From NCBI GenBank assembly GCA_020845455.1, contig JADLFO010000291.1:1-52446 (forward strand): DNA of 52,446 bases, in the 5' to 3' direction. The position numbers were made by a program, and so were the translations under genes. Of the stretch, positions 1 through 8,112 are shown one piece after another. This stretch comes from Caldilineaceae bacterium. GTDB taxonomy: Bacteria > Chloroflexota > Anaerolineae > Caldilineales > Caldilineaceae. The notes beneath the pieces were generated by a model. That model ran no database searches and had not been told where the DNA came from. It saw only the letters and a list, made by a program, of their open reading frames with translations. The number at the start of each line of letters is the position of its first letter. The first letter of the stretch is position 1.

Positions 1-821
1 CCGCGCTTCCCGGCCGGTTTCTGACCAATATAGAGAAGATGCCTGGATGCTCCGAGGATAGACTTCTCTGTACTGATCGCATAGAACAGATCAAGCCATA
101 ATTGGCGTTGTTCTCCCTGGAGCTTGTTGTAGCTCTCGTCATCCGCAGAGATGGCAGGCTCAACTCCCGCCACCGTTAAGGTTTCGAATCCGACCGCTTC
201 ATGCAAAGGAGCAATCTCAGAAACTTGTGCCGCGTATCCACGAAATCCATCTCGTGGAGAATCATCAGGGCGTATGCCTCTCCCTAACTGCGACCGTACC
301 GCCGCTTGATCCTCGATCCAGCCCGGCTTGTTTTTGAGCAAGTCGCCCATCATGCCAAAGCGGCTGAGAAACGCCGAGAATAGAATGCCGCCTGCTCGCA
401 GCCGGTCAAACGCTTCTTTCAAGGCCGCTTTCCGATCGGCTTCCAGGATCAGATGATAGAGAGGCCCCATAAGCAGAACAGCATCGAAATCCCTCTCTGC
501 CACGTCGCCAAGATCACGCGCATCGGCCTCGACGAATCGCACCTGTCGCTCTAACCCCTCGTCTACAATGCGTTTCCGACATTCTTCAAGCAGCGCCCCC
601 GCTAGGTCGACAGCGGTGAGCGTATACCCCCGCCTCGCCAATTCGAGCGTATATCTTCCTGTTGCAGCCCCAACTTCCAAGATAGACCCGTGAGAAGGCA
701 GATAGCGATTCAAATAGCGCCAAGTCAGGTCATATTCAAGCTGATGCTGCTCCAAACGAGAATGTTCTCTTGCTGGGTCACTATTGTAGAAGGACGCAAT
801 ATCACTCACATCGTCGATCAT
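1..821 (-). CDS. Class I SAM-dependent methyltransferase (3' end outside window)
   Basis: Reading the minus strand from an ATG at 821 gives an open frame of at least 273 residues that runs off the left edge without a stop. A GGAGAA Shine-Dalgarno lies about 5 bases upstream of the ATG. Residues 40-60 carry the SAM-binding glycine motif I (ILEVGAATGRYTLELARRG), followed by an acidic residue at the end of strand 2 (AVDLAG). Motif II/III-like segments are VRFVEADARDL and FDAVLLMGPLYHL, the latter typical of the Methyltransf_11/25 group. The family transfers methyl groups from SAM. The acceptor cannot be told from sequence; a small-molecule substrate is more likely than RNA because no RNA-binding domain is seen. 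It is the last gene of the leftmost minus-strand group. The fold is confident, the specific function unknown. Confidence 0.85.
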   Translation of the reverse strand, partial: MIDDVSDIASFYNSDPAREHSRLEQHQLEYDLTWRYLNRYLPSHGSILEVGAATGRYTLELARRGYTLTAVDLAGALLEECRKRIVDEGLERQVRFVEADARDLGDVAERDFDAVLLMGPLYHLILEADRKAALKEAFDRLRAGGILFSAFLSRFGMMGDLLKNKPGWIEDQAAVRSQLGRGIRPDDSPRDGFRGYAAQVSEIAPLHEAVGFETLTVAGVEPAISADDESYNKLQGEQRQLWLDLFYAISTEKSILGASRHLLYIGQKPAGKR

Positions 822-900
822 CTGATTCTCCACGATTCTCCAGATGTTTCTCTTTTCTGATCTTTGCGTTCTTCGCGAGCTTTGCGGTGAATCTCCCTTC

Positions 901-1272
901 TCACCTCCGCAGCGCCAGCAGCGCCAGGCAGACCCAGCCCGCGACCATCGCCACGCCGCCGATGGGCGTGATCGCGCCCAGCCAGCGCACCCCGGTGAAG
1001 ACCAGCAGATAGAGGCTGCCCGAAAAGATCAAAATCCCCGCCACAAAGAGCCAGCCCGCCCACGTCGCCAGCCCGGTCTGCGGCCAGCGCCCCAGCGCCA
1101 CCACCACGCCGATCAGCGCCAGCGCGTGATAGAACTGATAGCGCACCGCAGTTTCAAACGTATTGAGATCCCCGGCGCTCAGCCGCCCGCTCAGCCCATG
1201 CGCGCCAAATGCGCCCAGCGCCACGGCCAGCCCGCCGAAAATACTCGCCAACAAAAAGAAGGTCCTATCCAC
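901..1272 (-). CDS. DUF423 family small membrane protein
   Basis: This is a protein of about 123 residues with four predicted membrane helices and the family hallmark GAFGAHGL near residue 20. DUF423 proteins (YwdK/YgdD type) are inner-membrane proteins of unknown function. An ATG at 1287 is also in frame, but the AGGAG there directly abuts it, leaving no spacing. A GTG at 1272 sits about 8 bases after GAGGGG and gives the usual N-terminus (V-D-R-T-F-F). I therefore prefer 1272. The upstream sulfurtransferase gene stops at 1277, so the two are probably co-transcribed. Nothing in the sequence suggests a more specific role. Confidence 0.85.
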   Translation of the reverse strand: MDRTFFLLASIFGGLAVALGAFGAHGLSGRLSAGDLNTFETAVRYQFYHALALIGVVVALGRWPQTGLATWAGWLFVAGILIFSGSLYLLVFTGVRWLGAITPIGGVAMVAGWVCLALLALRR

Positions 1273-1276
1273 GTCG

Positions 1277-2149
1277 TTACCCCTCATCTCCTGTTGTCAC
1301 CGGCCTCTGCCGGTCGGTGATCCAATCACTCCACGACCCTGCATAGAGCCGCCCGTTGCCCAGCCCGGCATGGGCCAGCGCCAGCAGATTGTGCGCCGCG
1401 GTCACCCCCGATCCGCAGTAGAGCACCATCTCTTCCGCCGGGACACCGCCGGCCAACGGCTGAAAGCGCGCCGCCAGCGCCTCCGGCGGCAGAAAATAGC
1501 CGTTGGCGTCCAGGTTGCCCGCATAGGGCGCGGAGCGCGCGCCGGGGATATGGCCCGCCACCGGGTCGATCGTCTCATTTTCGCCGTGGAAGCGGTCGGC
1601 CCCTCGCGCGTCCAGCAGCCGTAGGCGCGCATCCCCCAGCCGCGCCGCGATCTCGGCGGCCTCCGCCACCCAGCCCTCGCGCAGATGCGGCTCGAAGCGC
1701 TGCGGCATGCGCGCCTGTTCCCCCTGCGCCGTGGCGCGGCCCTCGCGCTGCCAGGCGCGCCAGTCACCATCCAGCACCGCCACGGCGTCATAGCCCAGCC
1801 AGCGCAGCATCCACCACAGCCGCGCCGCCATGCCGCCGCCCGCATCGTCATAGACTACGACCTGCATTCCAGGACCGATGCCCAGGCGGCCCGCGGTGGC
1901 GGCAAAGGTCTGCGGCTCCGGCAGCGGGTGACGCCCCGTTTTGCCCGGCACAACGGCTGCCGAGAGGTCTTGGTTCAGGTCGGCGTAGACCGCGCCGGCA
2001 ATGTGCGCTTCCAGATAGCGCAGCCGGCCCAGCGCCGGGTCGGAGAGCGTAAAGCGGCAGTCCACCACGATCCAGGCGGAGTCCTCCAAATGGGCGGCCA
2101 GTTCAGCCGTCGAAACTAAGGTCGTCAAAGGCATACTCGTCAGAGGCAT
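1277..2149 (-). CDS. sseA: Sulfurtransferase, tandem rhodanese domains (thiosulfate/3-mercaptopyruvate type)
   Basis: The 290-residue product matches the two-domain rhodanese layout. An inactive N-terminal domain (VVDCRF, then the substrate-loop segment [15 protein letters not shown]) is followed by a catalytic domain with Cys245 in the active-site loop [10 protein letters not shown]. The CGSGVT loop is the 3-mercaptopyruvate sulfurtransferase form rather than the CRKGVT of thiosulfate sulfurtransferases, so SseA-like activity is more likely. This reaction moves sulfane sulfur from mercaptopyruvate to thiol acceptors or cyanide. Length is normal for the family. The first ATG (2149) has GGAG 9 bases upstream; the N-terminus begins with a short repeat ([10 protein letters not shown]), so an ATG at 2134 is possible. 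The start overlaps the preceding S9 peptidase gene by 10 bases, implying one transcript. Confidence 0.9.
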   Translation of the reverse strand: MPLTSMPLTTLVSTAELAAHLEDSAWIVVDCRFTLSDPALGRLRYLEAHIAGAVYADLNQDLSAAVVPGKTGRHPLPEPQTFAATAGRLGIGPGMQVVVYDDAGGGMAARLWWMLRWLGYDAVAVLDGDWRAWQREGRATAQGEQARMPQRFEPHLREGWVAEAAEIAARLGDARLRLLDARGADRFHGENETIDPVAGHIPGARSAPYAGNLDANGYFLPPEALAARFQPLAGGVPAEEMVLYCGSGVTAAHNLLALAHAGLGNGRLYAGSWSDWITDRQRPVTTGDEG

Positions 2150-4125
2150 ACTGACTGCTCCGGGTGTAGATAGCGCGCAAAGAAATCGGCAATGGCCGTA
2201 TAACAGCGCACCTTGTTCTCAAACTTGAGCACATCATGGCCTTCGTTTTCAAAGACCAGATAGTCCACCGTCTTGCCCTGGCCGCGCAGTTGCTCCACCA
2301 CATCGCGCGATTCTCGCTCCACGACGCGCGGGTCGTTCGCCCCCTGGATCACCAGCAGCGGGCAGGCCAGATCGCCCAGATAGGTGCTGGGCGAGCGTGC
2401 GATCAGATCGTCGCGGTCGCGCTCCGGGTGGCCGATCACCAGGTAAAAATAGGTCTTCCAGGCTTCGGGCAGCCGCCCGACAAAGGTAAGCAGATTGTAG
2501 GGGCCAAACATATCCACCGCCGCGCGCCAGAGCGTGGGATGCCGCCCGGCCAGCGTCAGCGTCATAAAGCCGCCATACGAGCGCCCCACGACCGCAGCGC
2601 GATCCATGTCCAGCCGCGGGTCCTGGCGCAGCAGGTGGGCGGCGTGGACATGGTCGAGCCGGTCTTGCCCGCCCCAGTCGTGGTCCACATGCTTGACATA
2701 GGCCAGCCCATAGCCGGTGCTGCCGCGCGCGTTGGGCACAAAGACGGCAAAGCCGCGCAGCGTCAGATATTGGATCAGCGGCATCGAGAACCAGGTAAAG
2801 TCGGGGCGCTCCTGTCCCTGCGGGCCGCCGTGGACATAGAAGACGACCGGCCGCGGCCCTGCATAGCCCAGTTCGGCGGCGGGCAGATAGAGCCGCGCCG
2901 ACACGCGCAGTCCGTCATGGCTGGTAAAGGAGGCATCTTCGCCGGGGGAAAGCAGGCTGGACGGGATGCCCATGATGCGCTCATTGGTCTGCATCTGCAC
3001 TTGCCCGTCCGGCTCCAGCACATAGAGCTGGCTGGGCGATGTGGCCGTGGAAAACGAGAGCGCATAACGTCCGCTCGCCGCGTCCACCTGCATCGATTCC
3101 ATCACGCCGCTGCTCAGCGCGCCCGCGCCGCACAGCGTGCGCGTCACGGCAAAGCGGCGCTGTGCGACGTCAAAGACCCCCTCATAGACCCACGAACAGC
3201 CGTCGATGTTGTAGCGCAGCGTGTAGCGGTCGCCCGCGCCCCGCTCGACTTCCTCCAACTCGCCCACGCCCTGATGCTGCAGGCCCTCAATGAGGACGGG
3301 GACAACCTCGCCGGGCGTCTCGGGGCGCAAATAGCCCAGGCCAAAGGCATCTTCAAAGAGCGCGGTTGTGAGCAAGATGCCGCCGTCCGCCGTAAACTGG
3401 CCGGAGCCAAACCCGCTGAGCGGCACGCTCGCCTGTGGTGTGCGCGCCGCCATGCGCGTGCCGTAGAGCACTTGAAGGTCCGGCTGGCCGCGCTCGACCA
3501 GCAGCAACGTGACATCGCCCGTGCTATAGCCTTCAGCCAGCAGAAAACGGCTAAAATCGTCGCTCACGTCGAAGCAGTCAAAGCCATAGATGCTGCTCGC
3601 CAAGGGCAGTTCATCACCCGTTGCCAGGTCCACGGCAAAGACGCGCAGGGTCGGGTCGGTGCGCGGGTCGACGAAAAAAACGGCGCGGCCGCGGCTGCGG
3701 TCACACCACAGACAGACCACCTGCTGTCCGGCAAAGCGGTCGCCAAAAAGCGGCTGCGGAATGCCCCCTTCGAGCGGAACCGTGACCGGCTGGTAGTTCT
3801 CGTCGCCGTCGTGGTCGAGCATGACCAGCACTTTGTGCAGACCGGGCAGCACGCAAAAGACGCCTTCGCCGTCCATCAGGTGCGGGTTCTGCACCGCCAG
3901 ATCAGGCGGCAGCAGCGGTTCAGGCACGCTGCCCCCCAGCCGCATCCGGTAGAGGCTCAGACGGCCCGACAGATCGCCGGCAAAGTAGAGGTGGTCGCCT
4001 GCCGCTTCGGGTGCGACAAAAAGCCGCGCCGAAAGCAACGATTCAACGCGCAAGGCAGACGCCGGCAAACGAGATAGCGCAGGCGATAACGAGGAAGACG
4101 ATGAGGGAGATTGAGTCTCTGGCAT
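2140..4125 (-). CDS. S9 family peptidase (prolyl oligopeptidase / acylaminoacyl-peptidase type)
   Basis: This 661-residue protein has an N-terminal beta-propeller-like region (about residues 25-390) and a C-terminal alpha/beta-hydrolase domain. The catalytic triad is visible: Ser516 in GRSYGG, Asp598 in GANDPRV and His630 in EGHDVLK. The oxyanion segment FYVHGGPQGQ is typical of acylaminoacyl-peptidase relatives in S9. No signal peptide is seen, so it probably acts in the cytoplasm on short peptides. Start ATG 4125 is preceded by an intergenic region with a perfect TATAAT -10 on this strand (4178-4183). It is the first gene of the group ending with the methyltransferase. S9 subfamily members differ in specificity, so the substrate is not assigned. 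Confidence 0.92.
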   Translation of the reverse strand: MPETQSPSSSSSLSPALSRLPASALRVESLLSARLFVAPEAAGDHLYFAGDLSGRLSLYRMRLGGSVPEPLLPPDLAVQNPHLMDGEGVFCVLPGLHKVLVMLDHDGDENYQPVTVPLEGGIPQPLFGDRFAGQQVVCLWCDRSRGRAVFFVDPRTDPTLRVFAVDLATGDELPLASSIYGFDCFDVSDDFSRFLLAEGYSTGDVTLLLVERGQPDLQVLYGTRMAARTPQASVPLSGFGSGQFTADGGILLTTALFEDAFGLGYLRPETPGEVVPVLIEGLQHQGVGELEEVERGAGDRYTLRYNIDGCSWVYEGVFDVAQRRFAVTRTLCGAGALSSGVMESMQVDAASGRYALSFSTATSPSQLYVLEPDGQVQMQTNERIMGIPSSLLSPGEDASFTSHDGLRVSARLYLPAAELGYAGPRPVVFYVHGGPQGQERPDFTWFSMPLIQYLTLRGFAVFVPNARGSTGYGLAYVKHVDHDWGGQDRLDHVHAAHLLRQDPRLDMDRAAVVGRSYGGFMTLTLAGRHPTLWRAAVDMFGPYNLLTFVGRLPEAWKTYFYLVIGHPERDRDDLIARSPSTYLGDLACPLLVIQGANDPRVVERESRDVVEQLRGQGKTVDYLVFENEGHDVLKFENKVRCYTAIADFFARYLHPEQSVCL

Positions 4126-4177
4126 GGGTCAGCTTTCTCATGTGTAGACGCGCTGTGACATCGGGCGCTTTTGCGTG

Positions 4178-4183
4178 ATTATA
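4178..4183 (-). promoter_or_regulatory. Candidate -10 element for the S9 peptidase gene
   Basis: The minus strand reads TGTGCTATAATC here: an exact TATAAT with an upstream TGTGC, the same context seen before dinG and rsfS. No good -35 is visible at 16-18 bases. Transcription would start near 4171, about 45 bases before the ATG at 4125. Confidence 0.5.
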
Positions 4184-4344
4184 GCACATGGCCGCGCCGC
4201 CCTTTAGATTTGGCCCTCCCTCAACTTGGTGGTATCTTGCCCGCAAAGCATCACTTGTTTTATCGAAATTGCTCGAACCCGGGCGCGCTGCCCCGCGCGC
4301 CGGCCCAGACAGCCCGTATCAGATAGAAGGCAGTCACACCGCGC

Positions 4345-5103
4345 ATGAAGCTTTTCATCATCCGCCACGCCGAGTCGGCCAACAACCGTCTCGCCATCGA
4401 CCTTACCTACGACGAGTATATGGCCCAGCGCAGCGCCGACCCGGTGATCACCGAACTGGGGGAGCGCCAGGCCGCGCTGCTGGCCGAACATCTTACCTGT
4501 GAAGCCGCGCCCGAATCGCAGCACGAGGCGCACCCCGGCCACGGCAACGGCGGCTATCATCTTACACATCTCTACTGCAGCCCCATGCTGCGCACGCTGC
4601 AGACGGCCCGGCCTATAGCCCAAGCGTTGGGCCTCAAGCCGCAAGTTTGGATCGACATCCACGAACACGGCGGCATGTTCCGCGGCAACCCGCGCAACGG
4701 CGAGGCGTTGGTCATCCACCCTGGGTTGACCCGCGCCGCCATGCAAGCCGACTATCCCGGCTATGACTTGCCGGATACGATCACCGAAAAAGGCTGGTGG
4801 TTCAGCCCATATGAGGATATGCCCGGCTGTAACGCGCGGGCGATGCGCGTGGCGCGCGATCTGCGCCGCCGCGCTCAAGAGGAGCGCACGCAGGAAGTCG
4901 AATCACGCATCGCCCTGGTCTCGCACGGCACGTTCGTCGATGCGCTGATCAAGGCGTTTTTCAACCAACTGCCAGATCGCGAGCTGTACTACTTCCACTA
5001 CAACACAGCCATCACGCGCCTGGACTTTATGCCCAACGGCATGCTCTTTCTGCGCTATCTCAACCGCATTCAACACCTGCCGCCGGAGATGGTCTCGGAG
5101 TAA
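4345..5103 (+). CDS. Histidine phosphatase superfamily protein
   Basis: The 252-residue product starts with MKLFIIRHAES. This is the branch-1 RHG-type catalytic motif with Arg7 and the phospho-accepting His8, though the third residue is Ala rather than Gly. The second catalytic His lies in LVSHGTF (His194). The distal-arginine segment is also present (YCSPMLRTLQTARPIA). The family includes phosphoglycerate mutases and many small-molecule or protein phosphatases. The GTF after the second His and the 252-residue length do not select one substrate. It is a single gene transcribed divergently from the S9 group and convergent with the SPFH pair. The ATG follows AGAAGG at about 12 bases, a weak ribosome-binding site. 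Confidence 0.9.
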   Translation: MKLFIIRHAESANNRLAIDLTYDEYMAQRSADPVITELGERQAALLAEHLTCEAAPESQHEAHPGHGNGGYHLTHLYCSPMLRTLQTARPIAQALGLKPQVWIDIHEHGGMFRGNPRNGEALVIHPGLTRAAMQADYPGYDLPDTITEKGWWFSPYEDMPGCNARAMRVARDLRRRAQEERTQEVESRIALVSHGTFVDALIKAFFNQLPDRELYYFHYNTAITRLDFMPNGMLFLRYLNRIQHLPPEMVSE

Positions 5104-5191
5104 GGATGATGCCTACTGCCCATTTGTCATGGCAGGTCAGGCCCAATCAAGCGATCTGGAAAGCGTGGCGTCTTCCCATGCGCTCGCCAGG

Positions 5192-6451
5192 CTAACCTGA
5201 TTTGTCATTCTTCCCTGCCGGACTGTCCGTTTCGACGAGGGCAGGCAAGAGCCGCGCCAGCAACAAGGTGGACAGCGCCGACGTATCTTGTTGGCCGGTG
5301 GCGTTCACCAGCAGCGGCCTGGGGGCGTGCATTGCCAGCTTCTGAGCGACCTGGAGACGCCGCCGCGCCAGTTGATACTGCCATAAGGCGCGGTTGTCAC
5401 GATAGGCATTGCCCAGGTGTTGCAGCGCCTTGGCCTCATTCTCTGCCGCATTCAGGGCGGCCCGCCCTCTCGCTTCAATATCCCAGCGTATCTTTTCGGC
5501 CTCCAGTTCTTGTTCCTGAAGCATCTGGGCAATATTCTCGCGGGCCTGGTTGACTGCGGCCCTGGCCTCGACGATCCGCGCGTCACGCTCCTTCTTGGCG
5601 CGCTCGATCTCCATGAGCAACGTGTCGATGCGCTGGCGGCGGGTCAGTTCCCACTCCTTTTCATACGCGCCCAATTCTTTCGCCACGCGTTCGCGTGTCG
5701 CCAGATTCTGCTGATACTGGTCAGGAAGCTGCACATCCGGGATATTCGCGCCTGTGATCCGCACCCCATAGGTCGTCATCTGCTGGTTCAGATACTCCTG
5801 CATATCGCCCACATCACTGCCCCGCAGGTCATAGGCCCGTTCGGTCTCGACCTGGCGGCTGCGCCGGCGGATCGCATCCTGCACCACGCTGCTCAGGACC
5901 ACGTCGAAGTTGCTCGCCCCGATGTGGCGTACAAAGCGCAGCGGGTCTTCGATACGAAACTTAAGAAAGAACTCAATGGACTTGAGGGGGATGTTTTCGC
6001 GGGTGGGGCTTGCCAAGACCGGAGCCGTGTAGGGAAATTCAGTCGAGGTATCTACAATCGCATCGATCCTGAGCCAGGGCCACCAGAGAAAGTGACGACC
6101 AGGGCCAAGCGTCCCCGCGACTGCGCCAAAGCGTGAGAGAATCCCGGTTGTCCCTTGCTCGATTTCGACAATGGCCTGCCGCCAAAACCAGACCAAGGCA
6201 AGCACAGTCAGCAAGAGAACCGCCACAAGCAGGAGGCCGCGGACCCCAGCCAGTTCTACACTGAGGGCGACGCCTACCAGATAGAGCGCAACCGCCAGTA
6301 GCCCCAGCCAACCAAACCCGCGGCGGTCGCGCGGGATGACGACAGGCACCAAATACCCTCTGTCGCCGGCACGCAACATGTGCTGGAGTTGGTCCCATGC
6401 GGTGGCGACCTCCTTGATCCTAGAGAATGTAGCGCCGCGTGTGACCGTCAT
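5192..6451 (-). CDS. SPFH/band-7 domain membrane protein (second of pair, HflC-like)
   Basis: This 419-residue protein has two membrane segments at about residues 45-65 and 70-92. An SPFH (stomatin/prohibitin/flotillin/HflKC) domain follows, opening with VEIEQGTTGILSRFGAVAGTLGPGRH. It then has a long charged coiled coil (ELTRRQRIDTLLMEIERAKK onward) and an Ala/Glu-rich helix near residues 300-360. SPFH proteins form large rings or cages on the membrane, often around FtsH-type proteases. The ATG overlaps the stop of the upstream SPFH gene by 4 bases (ATGA), so the two are translationally coupled and probably hetero-oligomerise, as HflK and HflC do. The HflC comparison rests on order and coupling, not on clear orthology. 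No protease gene is adjacent. Confidence 0.85.
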   Translation of the reverse strand: MTVTRGATFSRIKEVATAWDQLQHMLRAGDRGYLVPVVIPRDRRGFGWLGLLAVALYLVGVALSVELAGVRGLLLVAVLLLTVLALVWFWRQAIVEIEQGTTGILSRFGAVAGTLGPGRHFLWWPWLRIDAIVDTSTEFPYTAPVLASPTRENIPLKSIEFFLKFRIEDPLRFVRHIGASNFDVVLSSVVQDAIRRRSRQVETERAYDLRGSDVGDMQEYLNQQMTTYGVRITGANIPDVQLPDQYQQNLATRERVAKELGAYEKEWELTRRQRIDTLLMEIERAKKERDARIVEARAAVNQARENIAQMLQEQELEAEKIRWDIEARGRAALNAAENEAKALQHLGNAYRDNRALWQYQLARRRLQVAQKLAMHAPRPLLVNATGQQDTSALSTLLLARLLPALVETDSPAGKNDKSG

Positions 6452-8016
6452 AGGCTCCCTCCTTTTGGCAGCGCGGCCGCTGTGGCCGATTCTGCCCCCG
6501 GCTCTCTTTGTGTCAGGGCCGCCACTTCCTTTTCTGCTTCGACCATGCCGCCGATCTGACGGGTTCGCTCGTCGATGCGGGTCAGGATCGAATCTAGCCG
6601 CCCGCGGATCGCCTGCATATCCTCGTCGCTATAGAGTGCGTCTGTGGATACACCCAACATCTGCCGGGCGATGGACATGAAATCAACCGCGTCGGCATCG
6701 TGCGGCCCCAGATGGACGATCTGCGGCAACTGCGTTGCGATGGATTCGAGCTTGTCCAGAATATCCTCCTGAAAACGAAATTCCAGGATTTCAGGAAAGA
6801 AGGCGCTGCCGGCGGCGCGCACGTCGAGGGCCTGCGCTTCCAGCAAGGCGGCATTGGCTTTGGCCTCGCTCTCCGCTTCAATGCGTAGGCGATGGGCATA
6901 GGCATTGGCTCGGTTAACTTCTTTCTCGCGCGCCGTATCAATTTGAGCCTGATACTTGGCGATCTCAGCACGGATCTCCGAGAGGGTTTCGCGCAGAGAG
7001 GCCAACTCCTTGTTCAGTTCGCCCTCATCCTGTTCTTTGCGCAGATTGAGTTCATATTGATAGGTGTATGCCTCTTTGGCAACCCGAATGATCTCCGCCG
7101 CAGCCAAGTCCATGCGGTACTCCTGATCCGCAGGTTCCGCATGGGTGATGTTGGCGTTGACAAAGCGCACCGCAGGCAGAAACTGGTTGTTGAGCGTCGT
7201 CAACAGCTCTTGCGTATTCTCGCCCACCAGATCATAGATGGTTTCAGCGCGCTGTTCGTAGATCAAGGCGCGGGTGACCTCGCTGACCGCATTCTGCAAT
7301 TTCTCAGAAAACCCCTTGACGCCGCCTAAAGTGAAGATAAACTCGGCTGGGTTCTCAATGCGAAATTGCAGGAACAGGTCTACTGAGGCGCTCACCCGGC
7401 TGGCGGTGGGCGCTTGGCGGATGGGCGCATTGTAGGGATATTCTTTGGCCGTGTTGACGATGTAGCTCACGCGTTTCCATGGGTTCCAGAGCCACGTTCG
7501 TCCGGGTCCAACGGTGGCCTCCAGCTTGCCGAAACGCGTAATGAGGGCCTGGCTGCCGTCGGGAACCATGACATAGCTGTGTTTCCAGAGGGTAAACCCA
7601 AGATAGCCAAGCACCAATAGCCAGTAGTGGGGACCAAAGAAAACGGCCGGCAGATGGCCCAGACCGGGAATGCGGCCTAAGGTGGCGGTGATCAGCCAGC
7701 CAAAGAGGCCCAGCCCCAGGAGTGCGCCCGCTATCAGCAGACGCAGAACAAGCGACCCGCCTCGCCGTGGAATGACCACGGGCGAAATGATATTAGTAAC
7801 CGACGCCGCGCCATCCTGCTCCGCCTGCGGATAGCTGCGATTCAACATCTCTGCCACTTCGCCTAGAGAAGTGACCACCTGCTCGATCTGAGTGCTTGTG
7901 GATGTACCCGCTTCTCGTGCGGAAAGGAAGTCGCGGGCATTGATCCGAAACTGAGCGAACTCCTCGCTCTGAGCGACATCGGCCACCGTCCCAACGATAT
8001 TTCTGACTCTATTCAA
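6448..8016 (-). CDS. SPFH/band-7 domain membrane protein (first of pair, HflK-like)
   Basis: This 522-residue partner begins with a soluble helical stretch of about 80 residues. Two membrane segments follow at about residues 88-108 and 122-142. The SPFH domain starts near VPDGSQALITRFGKLEATVG. A strongly charged coiled coil comes next (about residues 310-400, KEQDEGELNKELASLRETLS), then a C-terminal helical tail. The start codon is TTG at 8016; CAGGAGG lies about 11 bases upstream and no better ATG is available. It is larger than typical HflK (about 420 residues), mainly through its extra N-terminal helix and C-terminal tail. Co-translated with the following SPFH gene. Likely role: membrane scaffold or microdomain organiser; client unknown. 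Confidence 0.85.
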   Translation of the reverse strand: MNRVRNIVGTVADVAQSEEFAQFRINARDFLSAREAGTSTSTQIEQVVTSLGEVAEMLNRSYPQAEQDGAASVTNIISPVVIPRRGGSLVLRLLIAGALLGLGLFGWLITATLGRIPGLGHLPAVFFGPHYWLLVLGYLGFTLWKHSYVMVPDGSQALITRFGKLEATVGPGRTWLWNPWKRVSYIVNTAKEYPYNAPIRQAPTASRVSASVDLFLQFRIENPAEFIFTLGGVKGFSEKLQNAVSEVTRALIYEQRAETIYDLVGENTQELLTTLNNQFLPAVRFVNANITHAEPADQEYRMDLAAAEIIRVAKEAYTYQYELNLRKEQDEGELNKELASLRETLSEIRAEIAKYQAQIDTAREKEVNRANAYAHRLRIEAESEAKANAALLEAQALDVRAAGSAFFPEILEFRFQEDILDKLESIATQLPQIVHLGPHDADAVDFMSIARQMLGVSTDALYSDEDMQAIRGRLDSILTRIDERTRQIGGMVEAEKEVAALTQREPGAESATAAALPKGGSL

Positions 8017-8112
8017 GGGCGATACGTCCTCCTGTTATGTGGCTTATTGTGCCAAATCCTTCTGAACACTCCGTAACAAACCTTTGTAGCATACTTGAAG
8101 CTGCCTCGTCCC

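Noticed and set aside
2236..4077. Plus-strand frame of 613 codons
   Set aside because: It is antisense to the S9 peptidase, which has a full catalytic triad. The frame is rich in His/Gln/Arg/Ala, has no recognisable domain and arises from GC3 bias.
4204..4878. Minus-strand frame of 224 codons opposite the histidine phosphatase
   Set aside because: Runs antisense through the catalytic motifs of the phosphatase; no homology-like features.
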